From Paludisphaera rhizosphaerae (GTDB lineage Bacteria > Planctomycetota > Planctomycetia > Isosphaerales > Isosphaeraceae): DNA of 64,000 nucleotides. The first letter of the stretch is position 1, and every line of letters starts with the position of its first letter. The position numbers were made by a program, and so were the translations under genes. The DNA lies in contig NZ_JAALCR010000024.1 in NCBI RefSeq assembly GCF_011065895.1, positions 1 through 64,000 of the forward strand. The letters run 5' to 3'. This document shows positions 16,384 to 24,060 of the stretch, in pieces. The notes beneath the pieces were generated by a model that worked only from the letters and a program-made list of their open reading frames with translations, had not been told where the DNA came from and made no database searches.

Positions 16384-17301
16384 TCAGTAAGAGTCGGCGC
16401 TGAGCATCTCGCCGTCGGCGCGATTGGCCAGGCACCGGTAGACCTCGTGCTGGATGGACGACTTGATGAACCGCACGGCGCCGTCGCCGAAGAGGAAGTT
16501 GCAACCTCCGGGATGGGCGCTGGAGAAACCGCCGACGAACTTCATCGCGGCATCTCCCGTCGCGTTCTGGGCCATGAACGTTCCTGGATCGATCGGGCCC
16601 GTCGTGGTCCAGATCTGCTGAGTGGACGCGGCGTTGGGAAACGTCCCCATGTTGCGAAGGCTCGCCCGAGTGCCCGAGGCCCAGCCCAGGTCGATGCCGT
16701 CGTTTCGCTTCTCGCCGACGAACAGGGTCTGGCTCGTGCCGTCGGGGACTTCCTCATAGCGGATCAGGCTATTGAGGAACAGGACGCCGTTGTTGTCGGC
16801 CGCGATCGGAGCCTCGACGTCGTGATGGACGCCCGCGTAGTTCGTCGCCGGAATCCCCTGAGCGTTCCGCCACTTGAGGGTGTTGTCCGACGGGCAGAGA
16901 AACGACTGAACCAGCTTGCTGCGCGTCGTTCCGTTCGTGGCGTCGTAGACGGAGACGTTCAGGTTGAAGTGATTGTAGATATTCTTCATTTCCATGTACG
17001 GCGTCAGCCTCGTCAGCCAGTTGAAGCCGTACCCCTTGGGCTGGTCGAGCACAGGTCCCTTGCCGTCGTCGACGACGCCGGGGGGAAGCGTCTCATAGGA
17101 ACCCTCGTAGTTGTGCAAGGCCAGGCCCAACTGCATCAGGTTGTTGACGCAGGTGACTCGACGAGCGGCCTCGCGGGCGGCCTGCACGGCCGGCAGCAAC
17201 AGAGCCACCAGCACAGCAATGATGGCGATGACGACCAGCAGCTCGATCAGCGTAAACGCCGATCGCGGTGGGCCGGGTGAATGAAAAGGTCGTTCTCTCA
17301 T
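16384..17301 (-). CDS. DUF1559 prepilin-like protein (305 aa)
   Basis: The prepilin signal [19 protein letters not shown] is canonical for this family, followed by [17 protein letters not shown]. The middle has a divergent form of the subfamily motif (GVHHDVEAPIAADNNG), lacking the Cys of the two downstream paralogues. The H-X9-DG region reads HPGGCNFLFGDGAVRFI. The gene begins 30 bases after the GspK-like gene and precedes the next DUF1559 gene by 29 bases. It is probably the ancestral copy, since it is nearest the DUF1559 consensus. It is likely a major pseudopilin or surface protein of this system. Confidence 0.85.
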   Translation of the reverse strand: MRERPFHSPGPPRSAFTLIELLVVIAIIAVLVALLLPAVQAAREAARRVTCVNNLMQLGLALHNYEGSYETLPPGVVDDGKGPVLDQPKGYGFNWLTRLTPYMEMKNIYNHFNLNVSVYDATNGTTRSKLVQSFLCPSDNTLKWRNAQGIPATNYAGVHHDVEAPIAADNNGVLFLNSLIRYEEVPDGTSQTLFVGEKRNDGIDLGWASGTRASLRNMGTFPNAASTQQIWTTTGPIDPGTFMAQNATGDAAMKFVGGFSSAHPGGCNFLFGDGAVRFIKSSIQHEVYRCLANRADGEMLSADSY

Positions 17302-17331
17302 CGTCGAACTCCTCGATCGCTCAATAGGCTT

Positions 17332-17742
17332 TCACGGCAGCATGATTTCCCGGCTCGATCGCACCCGGCGCGGCGGATCCGGCGGATAGTCGGCCTGCAC
17401 TTTCAGTTTCTTCCGGTTTTCGCCGGGCGATCCGACCACCTCGATCGTCACCACAGCGGCCGATTTGCCTCCGGACGAGTCCGCCCCCAAAGCCTCGGCC
17501 GGAACGTCCCAGCGCTCGCCGGTGTAGTTGGGGTCGCTCGAGAGCTTCGCCAGGGCTCGGTCGAGCCCTGCGTCCGCGAGCAACTCAGACTGGAGCGCCA
17601 GTTCGTGGGAACGAGTCCGCTGGTGATAGGCGACGCTCACGCGGACGAGCGACGCCGCGACGAGGGAGATGACGAACAGCAGGACCAGCACGACGACCGA
17701 CGTCAACCCTCGTCGGCGAGACCGCCTCGATCGGGCGTTCAC
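17332..17742 (-). CDS. GspK/PilX-like minor pseudopilin (136 aa)
   Basis: The GTG at 17742 overlaps the TGA of the upstream gene (GTGA) and follows GGAGG. The N-terminus RRRG|LTSVVVLVLLFVISLVAASL has a prepilin-like cleavage Gly and a hydrophobic helix but no Glu at +5, the hallmark of GspK and PilX-type minor pilins. The segment ALQSELLADAGLDRALAKL resembles the start of the PilX/GspK head. At 136 residues it lacks the large helical insertion of true GspK (about 300 residues). Its order after GspI- and GspJ-like genes suggests a tip complex that primes the pseudopilus. Confidence 0.65.
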   Translation of the reverse strand: MNARSRRSRRRGLTSVVVLVLLFVISLVAASLVRVSVAYHQRTRSHELALQSELLADAGLDRALAKLSSDPNYTGERWDVPAEALGADSSGGKSAAVVTIEVVGSPGENRKKLKVQADYPPDPPRRVRSSREIMLP

Positions 17743-18266
17743 GGCCTGCCTCCTTCCGCCTTCCGGGCCGAAGCCGCCGTCTTGCCGACGAGCGCCTCAA
17801 CCTCGACCGGACGGATCGGATCGACCCGATCCTGCCGCGGTTGGACGTCGACCGAGAGCACGGCGAACCGGCGGCCGTTGATCTCGCGAAGGGCGAGCCT
17901 CGCCCCTGCTGAGCCGGGTATCCGGTAGGCTTCGTGAGCCGTATCCTTGCCTTCAACGACGACGGCTCGCGTCAATTCGCCGTGATCGTCCACGCGGTAC
18001 TCGACTCGTCCGAGCCGCAGCACGCGGCCGTCGAGGGCAGCCTCGCGGGACTGATGAACGTCGTTGCGGAACCGACCCGAGAGGCGGGCGATGGTCTCCG
18101 TCCGCTCGAACGCGGAGCGGCCGTCCGTCTCCAGTCGCATCGTCAGCCCCAGGAGCATGACCGAGATCCCCAGCATCGCGGCGACGGCCGCCATCGTGAC
18201 CATCAACTCGACGAGCGAAACGCCGCGTCGCGAGCCGGCCGATCTGTAGAACGTGAGAGTGCTCAC
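17739..18266 (-). CDS. GspJ-like minor pseudopilin (175 aa)
   Basis: The frame is open to 18320, but GTG 18266 follows a strong GGAGGGGG site and overlaps the upstream stop as GTGA, so it is taken as the start. The N-terminus SRRG|VSLVELMVTMAAVAAML has the prepilin cleavage Gly, Glu at +5 and a hydrophobic helix. The remaining residues form a beta-rich head typical of small pseudopilins (VLRLGRVEYRVDDHGELTRAVV). The position between GspI- and GspK-like genes matches the classic I-J-K order of type II secretion operons, supporting assignment to the tip complex. Confidence 0.65.
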   Translation of the reverse strand: MSTLTFYRSAGSRRGVSLVELMVTMAAVAAMLGISVMLLGLTMRLETDGRSAFERTETIARLSGRFRNDVHQSREAALDGRVLRLGRVEYRVDDHGELTRAVVVEGKDTAHEAYRIPGSAGARLALREINGRRFAVLSVDVQPRQDRVDPIRPVEVEALVGKTAASARKAEGGRP

Positions 18267-18688
18267 GCCCCCTCCTTCCGCCGATGAATCCAGGTCGTCA
18301 GCCGAACCGGCGTCGACCAATCGCCGGCGGCGTTGCGCCAGCGGAGTTGCACGGAGATCCGCTTGGAATCGACGCCGCCCGCCGCGTCGGCGGCGACGAC
18401 CTCCGCTTTCAGGTCGGCGGACGGAAGCCCCTGCGCCTCGGTGGACAACTTCAGACCGTCGACCGGCCCCGACTTGAGTTCCTCGAACCGCCTGGCGGCG
18501 AGACGCTCAACCTGGTTCGAGACCTCGTTCGCGGCGATCATGCGACGGTCCCAGTTGCGTCGGGCGTTTGCGACCGAGCTGATCGCCTGAACGACGATCG
18601 TCATGGCGAGCATCAGCATGAATGCCGACATCGCCGTTTCCAGCAGCAGCGACCCACGCCGGGTCGACCGCCTCCTCGAAGCAGTCAT
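18263..18688 (-). CDS. GspI-like minor pseudopilin (141 aa)
   Basis: The prepilin signal STRRG|SLLLETAMSAFMLML carries the cleavage Gly and Glu at +5. The following residues (VVQAISSVANARRNWDRRMIAANEV) match the extended helix of pseudopilins, with a short C-terminal beta domain ending VRLTTWIHRRKEGA. Size and position fit GspI, which starts the tip complex. The ATG overlaps the stop of the upstream GspF gene (ATGA), so translation is coupled to the platform protein. Confidence 0.65.
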   Translation of the reverse strand: MTASRRRSTRRGSLLLETAMSAFMLMLAMTIVVQAISSVANARRNWDRRMIAANEVSNQVERLAARRFEELKSGPVDGLKLSTEAQGLPSADLKAEVVAADAAGGVDSKRISVQLRWRNAAGDWSTPVRLTTWIHRRKEGA

Positions 18689-19929
18689 CCCGAGAGCCTC
18701 GCGATCAGTGTGACCAGGGGAGTGAAAAAACCGACGGCCAGGAACAACACGAGCGCCGCGATCGCCACGATTACGATGGGCCAGAACGCCTGGGAGAGCA
18801 TCGCAATCTTGAGTCTCTGACGCCGATCGATGGCGTCAGCCAGGTCGTTCATGGCCCAGGGGAGATTGCCGACCGCCGAGGAGGTCGCCAGCACCTCGTG
18901 ATCGGTCGTATTGATGAGCTTCTCCCGCCTCAACGCTTCGCGCCAGTCCATGCCGTGAAGGGCGTTCTGCTCAGCCCGAGCCAACCTTCGACGAACCCAG
19001 CTGACCGGGTATCGCGCAGCCAGGGTATGAAGGCCCTTCTCGATCGGCTGACCAGACTCGGCGCACATCGAGAGCGATCGCAGGATCGTCGCGGAGTGGC
19101 GTCGGGGGAAAAGACGGCCGAGGATCGGCATTTCGAACATCGTGCCGGACGTGAGCGCGATCGGGATCATCAGGAGCAGCGTCAGGGTCAACAACGGAAG
19201 CCAGATCGGCACGAGAAATCGGACGGCCCAGTGCGAGGCCGTGATGATCGCCCGGGTCGTCGCCGGCAGTCCCACGCCGAAATCGTTGAATATCGCCTCG
19301 AACTTCGGAACGATGAAATACAACAGGAAGCTCGTGATGGTTTGGGCCATCATCAAGACGACCAGCAAGTAGCTGGCCTGCGACGCCAGGGTCTGGCCGA
19401 GCGTCGATCGCGACGCGTGCACCGCGGCCGCGCGACGGAGCGCCGGGGCGAGTCGTCCCGCTTCCTCGCCGACCTCGACCAGGATGTTGGCGTCGGGCGA
19501 TGACAGGCCGCGGATCGACCGAAGGGCGTGCGACAGAGGAGCGCCCTGGCTCAGCATCACGGCCAACTTCAGTACTCGGCGACGGAAACGCCCGCGGTAC
19601 TGGTTTGCGAACGCCTCCACGGTGGTCGCCAGCGGCATCTTGTGTTCGGCGGCGATCGCCAGCATCCAGAGCAACGAGTAACGCTGGCCGGAGGCCCCCC
19701 GGATGGTCGTGAAGATCCAACCGATGAATATCGCGAACAGCAGCATGATGAGCAACACGCCCAGCCAGCCGCCGATCACCAGGAAGGCCCAGAACAGGAC
19801 CGCCGCGAAGAAGACCGCGACGATCATGTGCCAGAGCTTCCAGGGCTCGTATTCGGCCAGGCTCGACTGAAGCTCCTCGGGCTTCGGAAGCTTCAAATTC
19901 GAGCCCCCCATGTCGTACTCGGCGCTCAT
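18685..19929 (-). CDS. GspF/PilC-type inner-membrane platform protein (414 aa), third of three
   Basis: Two T2SSF-type cytoplasmic four-helix domains flank membrane segments, as in GspF and PilC. LLWMLAIAAEHKMPLATTVEAF and ILRSLSMCAESGQPIEKGLHTL are the two matching domain starts. SYLLVVLMMAQTITSFLLYFIVPKFEAIF is the conserved membrane segment, and the C-terminus has the typical VLFLAVGFFTPLVTLIARLSG helix. An additional membrane hairpin near residues 30-75 (FAAVLFWAFLVIGGWLGVLL, then more) is unusual. The family couples the GspE motor to pilin extraction. Its start is one base after the stop of the 81-aa gene. Confidence 0.8.
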   Translation of the reverse strand: MSAEYDMGGSNLKLPKPEELQSSLAEYEPWKLWHMIVAVFFAAVLFWAFLVIGGWLGVLLIMLLFAIFIGWIFTTIRGASGQRYSLLWMLAIAAEHKMPLATTVEAFANQYRGRFRRRVLKLAVMLSQGAPLSHALRSIRGLSSPDANILVEVGEEAGRLAPALRRAAAVHASRSTLGQTLASQASYLLVVLMMAQTITSFLLYFIVPKFEAIFNDFGVGLPATTRAIITASHWAVRFLVPIWLPLLTLTLLLMIPIALTSGTMFEMPILGRLFPRRHSATILRSLSMCAESGQPIEKGLHTLAARYPVSWVRRRLARAEQNALHGMDWREALRREKLINTTDHEVLATSSAVGNLPWAMNDLADAIDRRQRLKIAMLSQAFWPIVIVAIAALVLFLAVGFFTPLVTLIARLSG

Positions 19930-19930
19930 C

Positions 19931-20176
19931 TCAGCGTCTCCGCAGCTCAGCGACCAGCGCGGTGAGCGTCCCCAGCACCGTCAGCCCGATCGAAACGGCG
20001 GAGGCAGCCAGCAGGCCGATGACGATCTCCGCGTGGGACGCCCCCGATCGCGAGAGGGCTCGCACCGCGAGAATCAGGACGGCCGGCGCAGCGAGGTAAC
20101 AAAGGCCCTGGCCGATCCGCGCCGGCAGCAGGTCATCCGAGAGTTGCAGCGATGCGATGCGGGACAAGGCTTTCAT
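19931..20176 (-). CDS. Small two-helix membrane protein (81 aa)
   Basis: The ATG at 20176 follows GGAGG by eight bases. Two hydrophobic segments (IGQGLCYLAAPAVLILAVRAL and IVIGLLAASAVSIGLTVLGTL) are joined by a short loop, with a basic C-terminus. I do not recognise a family. It sits between two GspF genes in the operon, so it may be an accessory or assembly factor of the platform, an inference from position only. Confidence 0.55.
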   Translation of the reverse strand: MKALSRIASLQLSDDLLPARIGQGLCYLAAPAVLILAVRALSRSGASHAEIVIGLLAASAVSIGLTVLGTLTALVAELRRR

Positions 20177-20209
20177 CGTTTCGACCTCCGGTTCGGCGAC
20201 ACGGGCGGC

Positions 20210-21397
20210 TCAGCCCGAAAGCTTGGATATCAGGGTCAGCAGCGGTAGGAACAAACCCACGACGACGATGAACACGCCCCAGAAAACGAAGACCATCGCC
20301 ATGAAGCCGACGACGGCCCCCCCCCAACCGGCCTCGGCCCTGGCTCGCGCCTGGAACGTTTCGCCGGCCATGTGAAGGACCTCGGCGATCGACTCGTGGC
20401 TCTCAGCCCACTTCAGGAGTCGGGGAAGTCCTTCCGGCATGACTCGTCGGACGGTCTTCAGGCCGTAGCCCACGTCCAGAAGGTCGCCCAACGGCGGCGC
20501 CTCCGGGGCTCCGTTCGGCTTCCCGAGATGGTCGAACGGGCCTTTACTCGGTGCGGAGGTCGGCAAACCCGTCATCGCGTAGGAGAGCGTCGCGCCCTCC
20601 TCGACGCTCCTCGCCATGGCGCGACAGGCGATGGCCATGTCATGGTCGTCCACGCCGTCGCCGGTCAATCGCAGGGCCTCCGGCAGCGGCAGATGCGCTT
20701 CCAGCAGGATGGCAAGCAGGTGACAGAACTCTGCCCACGAGGTGAGCCTCCAGAGAGGTCCCACAACGGGAAGCCGAGAGAACAGGCTGTTGCGGCGGCT
20801 CCGCGACATCGTCAGCCCCAGCAGGCTCCACAGGGCCAGGACCGCAATCCCCGCCGCGACCAGGATTGGCCAGGCGAACCGAACGGCGTGCGAGGACTGG
20901 AGCAGGAATTGCGTCAGCATCGGGAGAGGAACGCCGAAGTCCATGAAGATCTGCTCGAACTTGCCGACGATCATAAAGTCGACCAGGACGAACAGGACTC
21001 CGGCCATGAAGATGGCGAACAGCGGATAGGCCAGGCCGATCCAGAAGGTCCGCTTGAGCTCCGAGCCGACGCCCGAGACCGCGGCGAAACGGCCCAGCAC
21101 GTCACCCAGATTTCCGGTTCGGAGTCCAGCCTTGATCAACCCCCGAAGGTGAGGAGGGACCTTGGCCGCCTCGGCCTCCACCGCCTGTTCCAGAGGCATG
21201 CCGCGCTCGATGGCGTCGGCCAGCTCACGGAGCGCCGCGCGGTAGGCGCGGCTGTCGGTCTCCTCGGCTAGTGCTCGCAGTCCGGGCCCCAGCGGCAGGC
21301 CCGAATCGGCCGCGCCGGCGACGTGCTGGGAGAGTCTCACCGCCTCCTCGGCGGTCAACCTCCCTCCGCTTGATCTGTCTTCTCCCGGCTCGTTCAT
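20210..21397 (-). CDS. GspF/PilC-type inner-membrane platform protein (395 aa), second of three
   Basis: The true start is MNEPGEDRSS at ATG 21397; the frame is open upstream only across the neighbouring gene. The first T2SSF domain reads LSQHVAGAADSGLPLGPGLRAL and PPHLRGLIKAGLRTGNLGDVL. The central membrane segment is FAIFMAGVLFVLVDFMIVGKFEQIF, and the second domain starts FCHLLAILLEAHLPLPEALRL. The end VVGLFLPLLTLISKLSG matches the family. An insertion of about 40 residues in the second domain (near TSAPSKGPFDHLGKPNGAPE) is not usual. It is closest to the consensus of the three GspF copies. Confidence 0.85.
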   Translation of the reverse strand: MNEPGEDRSSGGRLTAEEAVRLSQHVAGAADSGLPLGPGLRALAEETDSRAYRAALRELADAIERGMPLEQAVEAEAAKVPPHLRGLIKAGLRTGNLGDVLGRFAAVSGVGSELKRTFWIGLAYPLFAIFMAGVLFVLVDFMIVGKFEQIFMDFGVPLPMLTQFLLQSSHAVRFAWPILVAAGIAVLALWSLLGLTMSRSRRNSLFSRLPVVGPLWRLTSWAEFCHLLAILLEAHLPLPEALRLTGDGVDDHDMAIACRAMARSVEEGATLSYAMTGLPTSAPSKGPFDHLGKPNGAPEAPPLGDLLDVGYGLKTVRRVMPEGLPRLLKWAESHESIAEVLHMAGETFQARARAEAGWGGAVVGFMAMVFVFWGVFIVVVGLFLPLLTLISKLSG

Positions 21398-21450
21398 GGC
21401 GGACGCGGCCTCGGCTACCGGACTGGCGAAGTTGACGATAGGCCGAGTCC

Positions 21451-22533
21451 TCAGGGACCGGCCAGTTCCTTCAGGAGACCCGTGAGGGGTAGAAAGAGCG
21501 TGAGGGCGTAGATCAGGGCGGCCGTCGCTCCGACGAAGACGACGATTAGCGATGGCAAAAGCGTTCGAAGCTTCGCCGCCCTGAGTGCGGCCCGCGAGCG
21601 ATACATCGGCGCCAGGTTGCGAAGCGCCTGGACGACGGAACCCTCGGTTCTCCCATGAGCAAGCACCCAGCGGAGCATCGGCGAGAACGAGCTGGCCGAG
21701 CCTTCCACCACCGCCTGATCGGCGGGCCGGCCCGAACGCATCGCCTCGGCGATCTTGTGGGAATCGCCGATCAGCCCGGCCTCCCCCGTGGCCTCCGCGG
21801 CCAGCGTGACGGCGTCGGGATAGCCGATGCGATTCTCCAGCAGCAGGGCCAGAAGCTCGGCGAACGCCGCCGACCGATAGTCTCGGACCAGCGAGCGCAT
21901 CCAGGGAAAGAGGCCCAGGAAGTTCCACGACCTGGCGTCAAACCATGACGCCTTCCCCGAGCGAACCCAGGCGAACGCAATCAGGACCAGCAGGACAGGC
22001 CAGATCGGCCACCAGGCCCAGGCCGTGCGCCCGACTCCATCAAGGATCTCAAGAGTACGCGTCGCCGGAAGGCCGAGATGGGCGAACGCGGAGACGAATC
22101 GGGGAACCAGGACGACGGCCACCCCAAGAAACAGGAAGTAGGCCAGCGTCGCGACCAGCAGCGGATACCAGAGCGCCAAACCCACCGCGTCGCGCGCCTC
22201 GGCATAGCCGCGGAGGTATTTCGACAAGCCCTCCAGAGCCGAGGCCACGTTCCCTGTCCTCGACCCGGCCTCGACCACGGCGCGGTAGAGCGGCGGGATC
22301 GTCCCCTTCTCCGCGTCCAGCGCCTCGACGAGCGTCTGGCCCCGTTCCATCCGCGCCGAGAGCTTCGAGGCGACCTGGCCAAGCCGGCCGGGGAGATCCT
22401 TGCCCGATCGACCCAGCCCGAACTCGAGCGGTGACCCAGCCCGCACCAGAGCCGCAATCTCCGCGTTGAGAGCGATCAACTCCTCGACGGTAATCGGCCG
22501 ACCGCCCGCCTCGTCTGATCCGCCGCCGACCAT
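21451..22533 (-). CDS. GspF/PilC-like platform protein (360 aa), first of three
   Basis: The ATG at 22533 follows GGAGG by eight bases and lies just downstream of a 36-base inverted repeat. The protein has a first T2SSF-like domain (LIALNAEIAALVRAGSPLEFGL; PPLYRAVVEAGSRTGNVASAL) and a membrane segment (LLVATLAYFLFLGVAVVLVPRF). The second domain begins FAELLALLLENRIGYPDAVTL, and the end is FVGATAALIYALTLFLPLTGL. It is shorter and more divergent than the two downstream copies. Three non-identical GspF proteins with one GspE raise the possibility of a hetero-oligomeric platform. Confidence 0.8.
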   Translation of the reverse strand: MVGGGSDEAGGRPITVEELIALNAEIAALVRAGSPLEFGLGRSGKDLPGRLGQVASKLSARMERGQTLVEALDAEKGTIPPLYRAVVEAGSRTGNVASALEGLSKYLRGYAEARDAVGLALWYPLLVATLAYFLFLGVAVVLVPRFVSAFAHLGLPATRTLEILDGVGRTAWAWWPIWPVLLVLIAFAWVRSGKASWFDARSWNFLGLFPWMRSLVRDYRSAAFAELLALLLENRIGYPDAVTLAAEATGEAGLIGDSHKIAEAMRSGRPADQAVVEGSASSFSPMLRWVLAHGRTEGSVVQALRNLAPMYRSRAALRAAKLRTLLPSLIVVFVGATAALIYALTLFLPLTGLLKELAGP

Positions 22534-22555
22534 CGGAATCCGCCTCCGCGCCTAC

Positions 22556-22591
22556 GACAATTGTGACAGATTCAGGTCTATCACAATTGTC
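22556..22591. promoter_or_regulatory. Long inverted repeat, candidate operator
   Basis: GACAATTGTGACAGA (22556-22570) and TCTATCACAATTGTC (22577-22591) are inverted copies with one mismatch in 15 and a 6-base spacer. Each arm itself contains the palindrome ACAATTGT. The element lies 23 bases upstream of the first GspF start and 65 bases after the GspE stop, and is AT-rich compared with its surroundings. It looks like a binding site for a dimeric regulator controlling the gspF-to-pilin part of the operon; as a hairpin it could also act in RNA. Confidence 0.6.
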
Positions 22592-22651
22592 CCAGGAGGT
22601 CAAGCGGCGCGACTCGAAATTCGGACTTTTGTCCGAGGGCAAAGTGTCCCC

Positions 22652-23869
22652 TCAGTCGGGGATGGGCAGGTCGCCGCCCATGCCCAGGACGCGGCGGACC
22701 TCGGCCGGCGAGGTGCTCCCCTGCTCCACGGCCTCGCGAGCGCGGACCCAGCGCGTGGTCATCCCGGCGGCGACGGCCAATTCTTCCATGCGACGGACGT
22801 CGGCCCGTTCGAGCACGGCGCGACCCAGATCGTCGTCGAGCGGCGGCAGCATTTCGGCCAGGACGAGTCGCCCGCTGTAGCCGGTCCCCTTGCAGGCCGC
22901 GCAGCCGACCGGAGCACGAGCGGAGCGGACAGGGAGGCCGAGGAATTCGGCCCGGTCGCCGATCGGCTTCGAGCACTCGGCGCAGAGTCGGCGGGCCAGC
23001 CGAAGAGCGACGACCGCGCGGAGGCCGCTGCGGATGGCGTAGGGTTCAATCCCCATGTCCAGCAGTCGACCGACGACCTCGCAGGCGCTGCCGGCGTGAA
23101 ACGTCGTCAGGGTGAGGTGGCCCGTGAGTGCGGCTTGAAGGGTGGTCTCAGCGGTCGCGCGGTCGCGAATCTCACCGACGGCCAGAACCTCCGGATCCTG
23201 CCTGAGCAGGGCTCTAAGTCCGACATCGAGGGTGAGACCGGCCGCCGCGTCGACCTGCGATTGGGAGACGCCGTCGATCGCCGATTCGATGGGGTCCTCA
23301 AGGGTCGCCAGGCTCCGCCGTCCTTCCGAGCGGCGGGCGATCTCTCGAAGGCAGGCGTAGATCGTGGTCGTCTTGCCACTCCCCGCCGGCCCGGCCAGAA
23401 CGATCGCGCCGGAGGTTTCGTCGAGGAGACGCGACAGGTTGTCGCGAATCTCGTCGGGCAGCCCCAGATCTGCGAGGCCGAGGAAACGACCCGGACCGGC
23501 GAAGATCCGGACAACGGCCTTCTCGCCATGCAGGGTCGGGAAGGTCGAGAGCCGCATCTCCACTCGACCCGGCAGGCGACGAATCCGCCCCTCCTGAGGG
23601 ACGTCCGTCCGGTAGGTCAGCAACTCTGCGAGCACCTTCAGCCGTGCGACGACGTTCGGCGCTCCTTGACGCGGAAGCGTCGCGACGGCTTGCAGAACGC
23701 CATCGACACGCCAACGGACATCCAGCCCATTTTCGATGGGTTGGACGTGGACGTCGCTCGCTCCCGCCGCAACGGCCGCGGCGAGGAGCGCGTCGACGAC
23801 CTCTGGAGCGTACTGGGGATTCCCTGGGTTCAACGCCTTCAGGCGGTCGGCGACCGACGTCTCGTCCAT
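22652..23869 (-). CDS. GspE/PilB-type secretion ATPase (405 aa)
   Basis: This hexameric ATPase powers pseudopilus assembly at the cytoplasmic face of the membrane. Visible motifs are Walker A GPAGSGKTT (residues 160-168), the Asp box near LATLEDPIE, Walker B LRQDPEVLAVGEIRD and the His box LTLTTFHAG. A zinc-binding C-x2-C...C-x2-C segment (LCAECSKPIG, GCAACKGTGYSGR) is also present. The protein begins almost directly with the N2 domain (DALLAAAVAAGASDVHVQP) and lacks the N1 domain that normally binds GspL or PilM-type partners. At 405 residues it is therefore short. Its ATG lies six bases after the zinc-ribbon gene. Confidence 0.9.
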   Translation of the reverse strand: MDETSVADRLKALNPGNPQYAPEVVDALLAAAVAAGASDVHVQPIENGLDVRWRVDGVLQAVATLPRQGAPNVVARLKVLAELLTYRTDVPQEGRIRRLPGRVEMRLSTFPTLHGEKAVVRIFAGPGRFLGLADLGLPDEIRDNLSRLLDETSGAIVLAGPAGSGKTTTIYACLREIARRSEGRRSLATLEDPIESAIDGVSQSQVDAAAGLTLDVGLRALLRQDPEVLAVGEIRDRATAETTLQAALTGHLTLTTFHAGSACEVVGRLLDMGIEPYAIRSGLRAVVALRLARRLCAECSKPIGDRAEFLGLPVRSARAPVGCAACKGTGYSGRLVLAEMLPPLDDDLGRAVLERADVRRMEELAVAAGMTTRWVRAREAVEQGSTSPAEVRRVLGMGGDLPIPD

Positions 23870-23875
23870 GTCAAC

Positions 23876-24049
23876 TCACCCTTGGCCGCCCTCGCAGCAG
23901 GTTTCGCAGATGGTCCGGCAGCGCGAGCAGATCAGCTTCTGCTTCTGCTCGACGAGCCGCCCGCCGCACGCTGGGCAGGCGGGACGGCAGGCGTCGACGT
24001 CGGGAGTCTGACCGGAGGGAGCAGGCTTCTCGGGCTTCGGGTCGGGCAT
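23876..24049 (-). CDS. Small zinc-ribbon protein (57 aa)
   Basis: The frame is open to 24121, but ATG 24049 (MPDPKPEKPAP), 11 bases after the upstream stop, is the likely start. After a Pro-rich head it has CPACGG, ICSRCR and CETCC, six or more Cys in the arrangement of a double zinc knuckle. Such peptides may bind partner proteins or nucleic acid. It is sandwiched between the PVC dehydrogenase and gspE with tiny gaps, which ties the two into one transcript. No family is recognised. Confidence 0.6.
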   Translation of the reverse strand: MPDPKPEKPAPSGQTPDVDACRPACPACGGRLVEQKQKLICSRCRTICETCCEGGQG

Positions 24050-24060
24050 GAGACGCTCCG

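Noticed and set aside
22556-22591. CRP/FNR site
   Set aside because: TGTGA and TCACA are present, but they are 14 bases apart instead of six, so it is not a standard CRP box.
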